Origin: Seohaeicola zhoushanensis
GTDB lineage: Bacteria > Pseudomonadota > Alphaproteobacteria > Rhodobacterales > Rhodobacteraceae
Reading direction: 5' to 3'
Length of the DNA stretch: 64,000 bases
NCBI RefSeq assembly: GCF_014656415.1
Contig: NZ_BNCJ01000005.1
Location: forward strand, 192,104-256,103
How positions within the stretch are numbered: the stretch's first letter is position 1; the number at the start of each line of letters is the position of its first letter. The translations under genes were made by a program, and so were the position numbers. The notes below the pieces were generated by a model that saw nothing but the letters and a program-made list of their open reading frames with translations, did no database searches and had not been told where the DNA came from. Below are positions 15,269 through 24,760 of this stretch, piece after piece.

Positions 15269-17416
15269 ATGTTCAACATTACCAAGAAAAGCATGCAGTG
15301 GGGCGAAGAGACGCTCACGCTGGAAACGGGGAAAATCGCGCGTCAGGCTGACGGCACCGTGATCGCCACGCTGGGCGAGACCTCGGTCATGGCAAACGTG
15401 ACCTTCGCCAAGGCGCCGAAGCCGGGTCAGGACTTCTTCCCGCTGACCGTTCACTACCAAGAGAAATACTATGCTGCCGGCAAGATCCCCGGCGGCTTCT
15501 TCAAGCGCGAAGCGCGGCCGACCGAAAAGGAAACGCTGACCGCGCGCCTGATCGACCGTCCGATCCGCCCGCTGTTCGTCCCCGGCTTCAAGAACGAAGT
15601 GCTGGTGATGTGCACCGTGCTGAGCCATGACCTGGTCAACGACCCCGACGTCGTCGCCATGATCGCCGCCTCGGCCGCGCTGACCATCTCGGGCGCGCCC
15701 TTCATGGGCCCGATCGCCGGTTGCCGCGTCGGCTTCGAGGATGGAGAATACATCCTGAACCCGACCGTCGACGACATGCAGGACCTGCGCCTGAACCCCG
15801 ACCAGCGCCTCGACCTGGTGGTCGCCGGCACCAAGGACGCGGTGATGATGGTGGAATCGGAAGCCTACGAGCTGACCGAGGCCGAGATGCTGGGCGCCGT
15901 GGTCTTCGCGCATGAGCAGATCCAGCCGGTGATCGACCTGATCATCTCGCTGGCCGAAGACGCCGCGAAAGAGCCCTTCGACTTCCAGCCGGTGGACTAC
16001 TCGGAGCTCTATGCCGCGGTGAAGGCCGCCGGCGAGGCCGACATGCGCGCCGCCTTCGCGATTGCCGACAAGCAGGAGCGCACCGCAGCCGTCGCCGCAG
16101 CCCGCGAGAAGATCGTCGCGTCGCTGAGCGAAGAGCAGGCCGCCGATGCCAACCTCGGTTCCTCGCTGAAGAAGCTCGAGGCCTCGATCCTGCGCGGCGA
16201 CGTGGTGAAGACCGGCAAGCGGATCGACGGGCGTACCACGACCCAGATCCGTCCGATCGTCTGCGAAACCGGCCTGCTGCCGCGGACCCACGGGTCTGCG
16301 CTGTTCACCCGCGGTGAAACCCAGGGCCTGGTCGTGACCACGCTGGGCACCGGCGATGACGAGCAGTTCATCGACGCGCTGCACGGCAACTTCAAATCGA
16401 ACTTCCTGCTGCACTACAACTTCCCCCCCTACTCGGTGGGTGAAGTTGGCCGCGTGGGTTCGCCCGGCCGCCGTGAAATCGGCCACGGCAAGCTTGCCTG
16501 GCGCGCGCTGCAGGCTGTCCTGCCGGCCCCGACCGACTTCCCCTACACCATTCGCGTGGTGTCGGAGATCACCGAGTCGAACGGTTCCTCGTCGATGGCT
16601 TCGGTCTGTGGCGGGTCGCTGTCGATGATGGACGCGGGCGTGCCGCTGAAGGCGCCGGTTGCCGGTGTTGCGATGGGCCTGATCCTGGAAGATGACGGTT
16701 CCTACGCGGTGCTGTCGGACATCCTGGGCGACGAGGACCACCTCGGCGACATGGACTTCAAGGTGGCTGGCACCGAGAAGGGCATCACCTCGCTGCAGAT
16801 GGACATCAAGGTCGCGGGCATCACCCCCGAGATCATGGAGAAAGCCCTGGCCCAGGCCAAGGACGGCCGCCTCCACATCCTCGGCGAAATGTCCAAGGCA
16901 CTGTCCTCGGCCAATGCGTTCAGCGTTCACGCGCCGCGCATCGAGACCATGCAGATCCCGACCGACAAGATCCGTGAAGTGATCGGCTCGGGCGGCAAGG
17001 TGATCCGCGAGATCGTCGAGGTTTCGGGCGCCAAGGTCGACATCAACGACGACGGCGTGATCAAGATCGCCTCGGCCAACGGCGATGCCATCAAGAAGGC
17101 CTATGACATGATCTGGTCGATCGTGGCAGAGCCGGAAGAAGGCGGCGTCTACAAGGGCAAGGTCGTGAAGATCGTCGATTTCGGCGCCTTCGTGAACTTC
17201 TTCGGCAAGCGCGACGGTCTGGTTCACGTCAGCCAGATCGAGAACCGCCGCCTGAACCATCCTTCGGACGTTCTGAAGGAAGGCCAGGAGGTCTGGGTCA
17301 AGTTGCTGGGCTTTGACGAGCGCGGCAAGGTCCGCCTGTCGATGAAGGTTGTCGACCAGGAGACCGGTGAAGAGATCAAGAAGGAAAAGGCCGAGGCGGA
17401 AGCCGAAGCCGAATAA
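15269..17416 (+). CDS. pnp: Polyribonucleotide nucleotidyltransferase
   Basis: 715 residues, normal length. Phosphorolytic 3'-5' exoribonuclease and degradosome member. Two RNase PH domains (about 10-230 and 310-540; ALFTRGETQ and [19 protein letters not shown] mark the second), a KH domain (about 555-615, [15 protein letters not shown]) and an S1 domain (about 625-690, [16 protein letters not shown]). ATG 15269 has AGGA upstream. The acidic tail is short. A terminator follows directly. Confidence 0.97.
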   Translation: MFNITKKSMQWGEETLTLETGKIARQADGTVIATLGETSVMANVTFAKAPKPGQDFFPLTVHYQEKYYAAGKIPGGFFKREARPTEKETLTARLIDRPIRPLFVPGFKNEVLVMCTVLSHDLVNDPDVVAMIAASAALTISGAPFMGPIAGCRVGFEDGEYILNPTVDDMQDLRLNPDQRLDLVVAGTKDAVMMVESEAYELTEAEMLGAVVFAHEQIQPVIDLIISLAEDAAKEPFDFQPVDYSELYAAVKAAGEADMRAAFAIADKQERTAAVAAAREKIVASLSEEQAADANLGSSLKKLEASILRGDVVKTGKRIDGRTTTQIRPIVCETGLLPRTHGSALFTRGETQGLVVTTLGTGDDEQFIDALHGNFKSNFLLHYNFPPYSVGEVGRVGSPGRREIGHGKLAWRALQAVLPAPTDFPYTIRVVSEITESNGSSSMASVCGGSLSMMDAGVPLKAPVAGVAMGLILEDDGSYAVLSDILGDEDHLGDMDFKVAGTEKGITSLQMDIKVAGITPEIMEKALAQAKDGRLHILGEMSKALSSANAFSVHAPRIETMQIPTDKIREVIGSGGKVIREIVEVSGAKVDINDDGVIKIASANGDAIKKAYDMIWSIVAEPEEGGVYKGKVVKIVDFGAFVNFFGKRDGLVHVSQIENRRLNHPSDVLKEGQEVWVKLLGFDERGKVRLSMKVVDQETGEEIKKEKAEAEAEAE

Positions 17417-17438
17417 GCCTCTGGTCTTGCAGACATGG

Positions 17439-17469
17439 AAAGGCCCGGACATGCTGTCTGGGCCTTTTT
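17439..17469 (+). terminator. Rho-independent terminator after pnp
   Basis: Stem AAAGGCCCGGACA / TGTCTGGGCCTTT with loop TGC and a T-run. Confidence 0.9.
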
Positions 17470-17514
17470 CGTTCAGCCCGCGCTGAAGCAGGCATGGCGG
17501 CATGGAGGTCCGGG

Positions 17515-18225
17515 ATGGATCTGATCGGCTTTGTCATTCATCTGGAACGCGCCGAGGACCGGCGCGCGCAGGCTGATGCGCTGGTGGCACGGCTGCCGGA
17601 TACCACGCTGTTGCCGGCGGTCGACGGCGCCGCGCTGGCGCCGGAGCTGCGTGCCCGCGCCTTCCAGCCCGGCTTGCTGAACCCCAGGTATCCCTTTGAG
17701 CTGCGTCCGGGCGAGATCGGCTGTTTTCTCAGCCATCGCGCGGCCTGGTCCCGGCTGGTCGCGAGCGAAGCCGAATCCGCGCTGATCATCGAGGATGACA
17801 TGGCGCTGGAGGCGGGGTTCGCCGATGCGCTGACGCTGGCACGGCGCCATGTGGCGCAGTTGGGCTATATTCAGTTCCAGACCCGACCGGTGACGGCGGC
17901 GGAAATTGATCGACAAGGGGAGGCCGTTCTCATGCAGCCCTTCCTGACCCCCTTGCGGACCTCGGCTCAGCTGGTGTCGCGCCGGGCCGCAGAACGGCTG
18001 CTGTCGCTGACCGAACCCTTTGACCGACCGGTGGACACGTTTCTGCAAATGCACTGGCATACCGGGTTGAGGCTGGGGGTGATCAGCCCCTCGGGCGTGA
18101 CCGACCGGGCCGAGGTCGTTGGCGGCAGTACCATCGGCGCGAAGAAGAGCCTGGTCGAGCGGTTCGCACGGGAGTGGCACCGCGCGCGCTATCGCGCGGC
18201 GGTGCGGCGGTTGTCACGGAGCTGA
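17515..18225 (+). CDS. Glycosyltransferase family 25 protein
   Basis: 236 residues. IGFVIHLERAEDRRAQADAL at the N-terminus, ELRPGEIGCFLSHRAAW, and ALIIEDDMAL (acidic metal-binding motif) are family 25 (LPS/LOS beta-galactosyltransferase-like) hallmarks. Probably adds a sugar in cell-envelope or LPS core synthesis in the cytoplasm. GGAGGTCCGGG precedes ATG 17515. It converges on an FkbM-type methyltransferase that may belong to the same glycan pathway. Confidence 0.85.
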   Translation: MDLIGFVIHLERAEDRRAQADALVARLPDTTLLPAVDGAALAPELRARAFQPGLLNPRYPFELRPGEIGCFLSHRAAWSRLVASEAESALIIEDDMALEAGFADALTLARRHVAQLGYIQFQTRPVTAAEIDRQGEAVLMQPFLTPLRTSAQLVSRRAAERLLSLTEPFDRPVDTFLQMHWHTGLRLGVISPSGVTDRAEVVGGSTIGAKKSLVERFAREWHRARYRAAVRRLSRS

Positions 18226-18232
18226 CGGCGCA

Positions 18233-18889
18233 TCAGCGCAGGCGCCATTCCTCCCAAATGAACGGATAGGACCAGGCGCAATCATGTGTTTCGGCCAGCC
18301 GTGCGCAGATTGCGGCGCGGGTGTCGATCAGAGCCGGTTCGAACAGGTGGAACTGCACCTGCAACCGCGCGATGCGCGCGATCAGCCCGCTGTCCAGCAG
18401 GGCAGGAAGCAGATCGTATTCGCCCCCCTCGATATTGACCTTCATCAGATCGACCCGGTCCAGTCCCAGCTCGGAAAAGACCTCGCCGACAGGACGTATC
18501 GGCGCTTGCAAGGCGCCGCCCTTGCCACCAAAGGCGGATGAGGCATCGCCATCGTCGCTGAGCGTAAGGGCGCCCGCGGTGGCACCAATGGCGAAATCGT
18601 GCACCGAAACGTTCGGTCTGGCCGCGAATTTCGTCCTGAGCGCGCTGACGAACCTGGGGTGCGGCTCGAACACATGGATCCGTGCCTTCGGCTGAGCGGC
18701 GAGGATCAGGTCGGCCCATCGGCCCTCGAACCCGCCCACGTCCAGAACCAGCGCCTCGGGGCCAAGACCGTCATAGGTCTGAAGCCGCGTGTTCTGCGCA
18801 TTGTCGGCACGCCAGGCCTTGAGGCCGGCATAATGCTCGGCCTTCCAGGGGTTGCGGCGCTGGTCGAGCCAGCGTTTCAAAGAGACCAT
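18233..18889 (-). CDS. FkbM-type SAM-dependent methyltransferase
   Basis: 218 residues. LVLDVGGFEGRWADLIL is the SAM-binding loop, ARIHVFEPHPRFV the acidic strand-2 motif, and DLMKVNIEGGEYDLLPALL the FkbM signature. Members methylate sugars and secondary metabolites. Start chosen at ATG 18889 (GGAAAG eight bases upstream); ATG 18946 would add a very basic 19-residue tail. Confidence 0.83.
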   Translation of the reverse strand: MVSLKRWLDQRRNPWKAEHYAGLKAWRADNAQNTRLQTYDGLGPEALVLDVGGFEGRWADLILAAQPKARIHVFEPHPRFVSALRTKFAARPNVSVHDFAIGATAGALTLSDDGDASSAFGGKGGALQAPIRPVGEVFSELGLDRVDLMKVNIEGGEYDLLPALLDSGLIARIARLQVQFHLFEPALIDTRAAICARLAETHDCAWSYPFIWEEWRLR

Positions 18890-18958
18890 GTCGGGAGCTT
18901 TCCGTATTCGGCGCGCGCGGTCTGTCGCGCGCGCCCGTGGCTGCATGAGCAGCGCTGA

Positions 18959-19612
18959 TTACTTCGGCGCCTTGGTGGTGCGCAGGTAGGGGAAGTGGGT
19001 GGTGAACTCGCCATACTTCGCCTTGGCGTCGGCGTCGCTCACCGAGGTCGGGATGATGACATCATCGCCCAGGTTCCAGTTCGCCGGCATGGCAACGCCC
19101 TTGCCGGTGGACATCTGGAGGGCGTCGAGCGCACGCAGCACCTCGGCGAAGTTGCGGCCCACGGTCATCGGGTAGGTCATCGACAGTTTCAGCTGCTTGT
19201 CCGGGCCGATGATGAAGACCGAGCGCACGGTGGCGCTGTGCGCGGGCGTGCGGCCATCGGGCAGGTAGGCGTCGGCGGGCAGCATGTCGAAGGCCTTGGC
19301 GACGGCGAGGCCGTCATCGGCGATGATCGGGAAACCGGCCTTGGTGCCGGCGTAGGTCTCGATGTCGCCCTTCCATTTCTTGTGGTCCTCGACGCCATCG
19401 ACCGAGATGCCGATGACCTTGGTGTTGCGCTTGGCCCATTCGTCGGCCAGCTGCGCCACGGCGCCGAACTCGGTGGTGCAGACCGGGGTGAAATCCTTGG
19501 GGTGCGAGAACAGGATCGCCCAGCTGTCACCGATCCAGTCGTGGAAGGTGATGGTGCCCTGATCGGTCTCGGCGGTGAAGTTCGGGACGGTGTCGTTGAT
19601 GCGAAGACCCAT
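18959..19612 (-). CDS. 1-Cys peroxiredoxin (PRDX6-like)
   Basis: 217 residues. Reduces peroxides with Cys45 in FTPVCTTEFG. No second, resolving cysteine is present, and the length and C-terminal region (AMPANWNLGDDVIIPTSVSD) match the 1-Cys Prx6 group and not AhpC. Cytosolic. Divergent from an aldehyde dehydrogenase, with 166 bases between the starts. Confidence 0.93.
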   Translation of the reverse strand: MGLRINDTVPNFTAETDQGTITFHDWIGDSWAILFSHPKDFTPVCTTEFGAVAQLADEWAKRNTKVIGISVDGVEDHKKWKGDIETYAGTKAGFPIIADDGLAVAKAFDMLPADAYLPDGRTPAHSATVRSVFIIGPDKQLKLSMTYPMTVGRNFAEVLRALDALQMSTGKGVAMPANWNLGDDVIIPTSVSDADAKAKYGEFTTHFPYLRTTKAPK

Positions 19613-19778
19613 GTGGAGTTCCCCCTTGTGGTGGTTGCAGGTCGCGTTCCTCGACCGCCAACCTAATCCCTTCGGCGGCTTCTTTCACCCCCTGACTTGC
19701 TCATCCCGTTACGCGGTGACAGAGTGCCGCGACTCCGCCGGCGGGACGCTGGCAGACGCAGGACCAAGGAGGTTTCGG

Positions 19779-21218
19779 ATGATCGAAAAGCGTGAGTTCT
19801 ACATCAACGGCGAGTGGGTGAAACCGGCCGTTCCCAATGATTGCCTGGTGATCGATCCCTCGACCGAGGAGCCCTGCGCGGTGATCTCGCTGGGCGGCGA
19901 AGCCGATACCAATGCCGCCGTGGCCGCCGCCAAGGCCGCCCTGCCCGGCTGGATGTATCGCCCCGCCGAGGAGCGGATCGCGCTGGTCGAGAAGCTGGTG
20001 CAGGTCTACGAGGCCCGTGGCGAGGACATCGCCCAGGCGATCAGCGCCGAGATGGGCGCGCCGATCGACATGGCGCGGGTCGCGCAGGTCGGGGCCGGGA
20101 TCTTCCACCTCAAGAACTTCCTGCGCGCGGCCAAGGACTTCCAGTTCGAGAAGCCGCTGTCCGAGAAGTTCCCCAATGACCGCATCATCATGGAAGCGGT
20201 CGGCGTCGCGGCGCTGATCACGCCCTGGAACTGGCCGATGAACCAGATCGCGCTGAAGGTCGGCGCAGCGGCGATCGCGGGCTGCACCATGGTGCTCAAG
20301 CCCTCGGAGCAGAGCCCGCTGAACGCGATGATCTTCGCCGAGATGATGCATGAGGCGGGCTTCCCGGCCGGCGTGTTCAACCTGGTGAACGGCGACGGGC
20401 CCGGCGTCGGCACCCAGCTGTCGCGCCACCCGGATGTCGACATGGTGAGCTTCACCGGCTCGACCCGCGCCGGCACGCTGATCTCGAAGAACGCCGCCGA
20501 GACGCTGAAGAAGGTGCACCTGGAGCTGGGCGGCAAGGGCGCCAACGTGGTCTTCGCCGATGCCGACGACGCGGCCATCAAGCGCGGCGTGCTGCACATG
20601 ATGAACAACTCGGGCCAGTCCTGCAACGCGCCGAGCCGGATGCTGGTGCAGCGGCCGATCTACGAGAAGGCGGTCGAGACCGCCGCCGAGGTGGCCGGCA
20701 AGGTCTCCGTCGGCAGCGCGCATGAGCCGGGCAAGCACATCGGGCCGGTGGTCAACGAGGTGCAGTTCAACAAGATCCAGGCGCTGATCGAGAAGGGCAT
20801 CGAGGAAGGCGCGCGGCTGGTCGCGGGCGGCCCCGGCCGGCCCGAGGGCTTCAACCGCGGCTTCTTCGTGCGTCCGACGGTCTTTGCCGACGTCAACAAC
20901 CAGATGACCATCGCGCGGGAGGAGATCTTCGGCCCGGTGCTGACGATGATCCCCTTCGACACCGAGGAAGAGGCGGTCGAGATCGCCAATGACACGGTCT
21001 ATGGCCTGACCAACTACGTCCAGACCCAGGACGGCGAGCGCGCCAACCGGATGGCGCGCAAGCTGCGCTCGGGCATGGTGGAGATGAACGGCAAGCCGCG
21101 CAGCCCCGGCGCGCCCTTCGGCGGCATGAAGCAGTCGGGCAACGGGCGCGAAGGCGGCGTCTGGGGCATCGAGGACTTTCTTGAGGTCAAGGCGGTCGGC
21201 GGCTGGGCGGCCGAGTAA
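19779..21218 (+). CDS. Aldehyde dehydrogenase
   Basis: 479 residues, single complete domain. Catalytic Cys282 in NSGQSCNAPSRM and general-base Glu249 in LELGGKGANVV; AALITPWNWPMNQI near residue 145 binds the cofactor. Oxidises an aldehyde with NAD(P); substrate not deducible. CAAGGAGGTTTCGG precedes ATG 19779. Shared upstream region with the peroxiredoxin gene suggests a link to oxidative or aldehyde stress (inference). Confidence 0.92.
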   Translation: MIEKREFYINGEWVKPAVPNDCLVIDPSTEEPCAVISLGGEADTNAAVAAAKAALPGWMYRPAEERIALVEKLVQVYEARGEDIAQAISAEMGAPIDMARVAQVGAGIFHLKNFLRAAKDFQFEKPLSEKFPNDRIIMEAVGVAALITPWNWPMNQIALKVGAAAIAGCTMVLKPSEQSPLNAMIFAEMMHEAGFPAGVFNLVNGDGPGVGTQLSRHPDVDMVSFTGSTRAGTLISKNAAETLKKVHLELGGKGANVVFADADDAAIKRGVLHMMNNSGQSCNAPSRMLVQRPIYEKAVETAAEVAGKVSVGSAHEPGKHIGPVVNEVQFNKIQALIEKGIEEGARLVAGGPGRPEGFNRGFFVRPTVFADVNNQMTIAREEIFGPVLTMIPFDTEEEAVEIANDTVYGLTNYVQTQDGERANRMARKLRSGMVEMNGKPRSPGAPFGGMKQSGNGREGGVWGIEDFLEVKAVGGWAAE

Positions 21219-21239
21219 GCGCCTCCGCCGGACAGGATT

Positions 21240-21271
21240 AGGCCGCGCCGCTTCGGGGGCGCGGCCTTTTT
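21240..21271 (+). terminator. Rho-independent terminator after aldehyde dehydrogenase
   Basis: Stem GGCCGCGCC / GGCGCGGCC around 21241-21266, followed by five T. Confidence 0.88.
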
Positions 21272-21284
21272 ATTGGCCGGGCGG

Positions 21285-21415
21285 GCGGCGGGGTGAACCC
21301 CGCCCTACCGGCGGGGCCCGGCGTCAACGCCCCGTGGGCGGCGTCGCCTCGGGGGCCTTGCCCCCGCCGCGCGTGCCGCGCGACTCCCCCGAGTATTTTT
21401 GAAGAAGAGAAACCT
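21285..21415. repeat. Composite intergenic repeat, copy 2 (inverted)
   Basis: The palindrome at 21285-21309 is the reverse complement of 1003-1030, and the A/G-rich block GAGTATTTTTGAAGAAGAG at 21391-21409 resembles the reverse complement of 941-965. Both copies lie next to gene 3' ends. No gene in 21272-21442. Confidence 0.55.
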
Positions 21416-21442
21416 GGGGTTCGGCGCCCGGCTATTGCCTGC

Positions 21443-22801
21443 CTATTCAGCCGGGGCCGCCGCGAGGCCGCGCATCCAGGCGCCGCGCCAGATGGCGATG
21501 GCGGAGACCAGCGCATAGAGGGTGAGCGAGAGCGCGATCAGGGCGAAGATGCTGGCGGTATCGGCCTGTGCTCCCAGCAGCAGCCCGCCGGCGAATACGG
21601 TGGCGAAGCGCAGCAGCGAGGCCAGCACCGGCCAGAGCATCCGCCGGGCGCCCTGGCTGGCGAAGTAGAGGCACTGGCCCAGGCCGAAGAGCGCGTAGAA
21701 GGGGCCGACGATGCGCAGGTAGAGCCGCGTCGTCTCGCGCACCGCCTCGACATCGGTGAAGAGATTGGCCCAGAGGCCGGGAAACAGCGCCATCACCGCG
21801 CCGATGGCGCCGGTGAGCAAGGCGCTCATGGCGGCGGCGGTCCAGGCGATGCGGTGGCCACGGGCATAGGCGCGGGCGCCGAAGTGGACGCCGACCATGG
21901 TGATGGTCGCCGCGCCGAAGCCGAAGACCAGCGGGATCATCAGGAATTCGAGCCGCGAGCCGATACCGTAGCCGGCCAGCGCGTCGGGGCCGAGGCGGGC
22001 GACGAAGGTGGTGATGGCGAGTACGGTGGCGATCGAGGTGAAGGGCGAGACCGAGGCCAGCGCGCCGACGCGCAGCAGGTCGGTGAAGACCGAAAGGCGC
22101 AGCGGGATGCCGGTGAGGCGCAGGGTCAGCTCGGTGCAGCGGCGCATCAGGAAGTGCAGCAGGATGACGGTTGCGACCAGGAAGCCGATCACCGCGCCGG
22201 CCGCCGCCCCGCCGATGCCGAGGGCGGGCAGCGGGCCCGCGCCGAAGACCAGCAGGCCTGCGGCGACGACCTGCACCGCCGAGCCGGTCATCAGCCCGCG
22301 CGCCGAGACACCCATGTGCCCGGTGGCACGGACGATCCCGGCCAGCGTATTGGCGATCCAGAGCGTGATCGAGCCGAGGAAGAACAGGTTGGAATAGGCC
22401 AGCGCATTGGCCAGCACCGACTCGCGCCCGCCGAGGGCCGCGTAGATCTTCGGCCCCAGCAGCAGGAAGACGCCGGAGGAGACCAGCGAGAGCAGCACCG
22501 CCAGAACCACCGCGTGGAAGGCCAGCGCCTCGGCCCCTGCCCTGTCCTTTGCCCCCAGCCGCTGGGCGATGGCGCCGCTGATCGCGCCGCCCATCGAGCC
22601 GGCCGCCAGCATCAGGTTCAGCATGTACATCGGGAAGGCCAACGCCAGCCCGGCCAGCGCCGCAGTGCCGAGATGGCCGACATACCAGACCTCGGCCATG
22701 GAGGTGGCCAGCGAGGCCAGCATGGCGATCACGTTGGGCGCGGCCATGCGCAGGATGCGACGGCCGATGGGCGCGGTGAGCAGGTCGTGCTGGAGGGACA
22801 T
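21443..22801 (-). CDS. MATE family efflux transporter
   Basis: 452 residues, twelve predicted hydrophobic helices in two six-helix halves, as in NorM/DinF-type multidrug/cation antiporters of the inner membrane. APNVIAMLASLATSMAEVWYVGHLG near residue 20 is typical of helix 1. Start ATG 22801 (MSLQHDLLTAP) is preferred over 22855, which would extend across the operator into the regulator's promoter region. Divergent from an HxlR regulator, so probably controlled by it. Confidence 0.9.
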   Translation of the reverse strand: MSLQHDLLTAPIGRRILRMAAPNVIAMLASLATSMAEVWYVGHLGTAALAGLALAFPMYMLNLMLAAGSMGGAISGAIAQRLGAKDRAGAEALAFHAVVLAVLLSLVSSGVFLLLGPKIYAALGGRESVLANALAYSNLFFLGSITLWIANTLAGIVRATGHMGVSARGLMTGSAVQVVAAGLLVFGAGPLPALGIGGAAAGAVIGFLVATVILLHFLMRRCTELTLRLTGIPLRLSVFTDLLRVGALASVSPFTSIATVLAITTFVARLGPDALAGYGIGSRLEFLMIPLVFGFGAATITMVGVHFGARAYARGHRIAWTAAAMSALLTGAIGAVMALFPGLWANLFTDVEAVRETTRLYLRIVGPFYALFGLGQCLYFASQGARRMLWPVLASLLRFATVFAGGLLLGAQADTASIFALIALSLTLYALVSAIAIWRGAWMRGLAAAPAE

Positions 22802-22821
22802 GGCGGGATTTCCGATATTTG

Positions 22822-22836
22822 GTTCACTTAGTGAAC
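22822..22836. promoter_or_regulatory. Candidate HxlR operator
   Basis: GTTCACTTAGTGAAC is a perfect dyad about one base, midway in the 84-base AT-rich gap between the divergent MATE and HxlR genes. A single central site could control both directions. Confidence 0.6.
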
Positions 22837-22885
22837 GCAATACAATAGAGTTCAAAAAGTCAACTCAATATGTCAGACTCGGGCC

Positions 22886-23332
22886 ATGAGCACCGCGAAT
22901 TACGCAAAACACCTCTGCCCGATCGCGCAGGCGCTGGTCGACCTGGGCGACCAGTGGACATTGCTTATCGTGCGCGATGCGCTGAGCCAGAAACAGGTCC
23001 GCTTCAACGAGTTGCAGGAGAACCTCGGGATCTCGCGCAACCTGCTGACGCGGCGGCTGAACCAGCTCTGCGAGGCGGGGATCCTGGAGAAGGTCGCCGT
23101 CGAGGGCTCGAAGCGGTTTGCCTACGAGCCGACCGAGAAATGCCGTGACCTGCGGCTGGTGATTCACGCCATGGCGCGCTGGGGGGAGAAGTGGCGCCCC
23201 GACCCGCGGCTGACGCGGGTCGAGACCACCGAGAAGACGACCGGCAAGCCGGTGGCGCTGACCTTCGCGCGGACCGAGGACGGGGTTGCGGTCGACCTTG
23301 CCGACGTGCGGGTGGTGCGGCGGCGGCCCTGA
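22886..23332 (+). CDS. HxlR-family transcriptional regulator
   Basis: 148 residues. CPIAQALVDLGDQWTLLIVRD then RFNELQENLGISRNLLTRRL and KRFAYEPTEKCRDL make up the HxlR winged helix. Cys11 in KHLCPIAQ is at the place used as a thiol or electrophile sensor in several members. It likely represses the divergent MATE pump and itself through the dyad in the shared gap. Confidence 0.9.
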   Translation: MSTANYAKHLCPIAQALVDLGDQWTLLIVRDALSQKQVRFNELQENLGISRNLLTRRLNQLCEAGILEKVAVEGSKRFAYEPTEKCRDLRLVIHAMARWGEKWRPDPRLTRVETTEKTTGKPVALTFARTEDGVAVDLADVRVVRRRP

Positions 23333-23347
23333 GGCCGCCGGCCGGGG

Positions 23348-24595
23348 TCAGGCGGCGGCCAGGCTGCGCGAGGCCAGGGGCGTCTCGCGCACCGGCAGGT
23401 GCACGACGGCGCTGAAGGCGCCGACGGCCACGCCGATCCACCAGACGGCGGTATAATCGCCGAAGGCATCATACATCCGCCCGCCGAGCCAGACGCCGAT
23501 GAAGCTGCCGAGCTGGTGGCTGAGGAAGATGAAGCCGTAGAGCGTGCCCATGTAGCGCACCCCGTAGATCTGCGCGACGAGGCCCGAGGTCAGCGGCACG
23601 GTGGCGAGCCAGAGCGAGCCCATGACCATCGAGAAGATCACCACGGATTCGGGCGTGATCGGCATCAGGATGAAGACCGCGGCGGCGATGGTGCGGCCGG
23701 TGTAGATTCCGGCGAGCAGGTATTTCTTGGAATAGGTCTTGCCCAGCCAGCCGGCGAGCAGCGTGCCGCAGATATTGGCCAGGCCGATCATCGACAGCGC
23801 CACGGCGCCCAGCGCCGAGGTGGTCGAGATGCCGAGCGCGGCGAGCACCCCGCCCTCCTGGATCGGCGAGCACATCTCGGTCACCATGGCCGGGAAGTGG
23901 GCGGTGACGAAGGCGAGCTGGTAGCCGCAGGAGAAGAAGCCGAGGAAGATCATCGCGTAGGACGGGTCGCGGAAGGCGCCCATGAGGGCGTTGCCCATGG
24001 ATTGCGGCGCGCTGGCGCTGGCCGGGGCCTCGGGCGCGCGCATCATCGGCAGCAGGGCCAGGACGGCGATGATTATCACGGCGAAGACGGTGAAGGTCTG
24101 CTGCCAGGACATGATCGAGAGCAGCCATTCGGCCACCGGCGCGCCGATCACCTGGCCGCCGCTGCCGGCCGCGGCGACGATGGCGAGCGACATGGAGCGG
24201 TTGCCCTCGGTGGCGGAGCGGCCGACCACGCCGAGGATGGTGCCGAGACCGGTGCCGGCGATGCCGAAGCCGACCAGCGTGGCGTAGGTCTGGTGTTCGA
24301 GCGGGGTGGTCGAGGCGGCCGAGAGCAGCAGGCCGCCGGCATAGCAGAGCGCGCCGAGCACGATGGCGCGGCGGTCGCCGATGCGTTCGGCCAGGGCCGA
24401 GAACATCGGCTGGCCGATGCCCCACATCAGGTTCTGGATGGCGATGGCGAGCGAGAAGTCGGCGCGCAGCCAGCCGAATTCCTCGGCGATCGGGATCTGG
24501 AACACGCCGAAGGAGGAGCGGATCGCGAAGCTGACAAGGATGATGGCACAACCGACCAGGAGGACTGGCGTGAAGAGGGAAGCGGGGCGTTGCAT
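23348..24595 (-). CDS. MFS transporter
   Basis: 415 residues, twelve hydrophobic segments. SALAERIGDRRAIVLGALCY between helices 2 and 3 is the MFS loop motif. N-terminal SSFGVFQIPIAEEFGW resembles the monocarboxylate/oxalate-formate branch, so an organic anion is possible, but the substrate is not deducible. ATG 24595 has GAGGAATTCC upstream; ATG 24616 is an alternative. Divergent from zapE with 165 bases between them, which contain no other gene. Confidence 0.87.
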   Translation of the reverse strand: MQRPASLFTPVLLVGCAIILVSFAIRSSFGVFQIPIAEEFGWLRADFSLAIAIQNLMWGIGQPMFSALAERIGDRRAIVLGALCYAGGLLLSAASTTPLEHQTYATLVGFGIAGTGLGTILGVVGRSATEGNRSMSLAIVAAAGSGGQVIGAPVAEWLLSIMSWQQTFTVFAVIIIAVLALLPMMRAPEAPASASAPQSMGNALMGAFRDPSYAMIFLGFFSCGYQLAFVTAHFPAMVTEMCSPIQEGGVLAALGISTTSALGAVALSMIGLANICGTLLAGWLGKTYSKKYLLAGIYTGRTIAAAVFILMPITPESVVIFSMVMGSLWLATVPLTSGLVAQIYGVRYMGTLYGFIFLSHQLGSFIGVWLGGRMYDAFGDYTAVWWIGVAVGAFSAVVHLPVRETPLASRSLAAA

Positions 24596-24760
24596 TGGAA
24601 TTCCTCGGGGCCGCAAACGGGCGGCATTCAGCGCGAGACCATAGGGAACCCGCGCGCGGCGTCAATTCAGGAGAATTTACTTCACCCATCAATAATTCTG
24701 ATTCAAGCCCCGGCGCCGGCCCGGCTTTTCAATCCCGGGGCGCCGCGTTATGGCAGGACC

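Noticed and set aside
15254-17503. 749-codon minus-strand frame opposite pnp
   Set aside because: Shadow of the strongly conserved pnp reading frame.
23399-24760. Upstream extension of the zapE frame by about 450 codons
   Set aside because: It runs antisense to the MFS gene; homology of the ATPase begins at ATG 24761.
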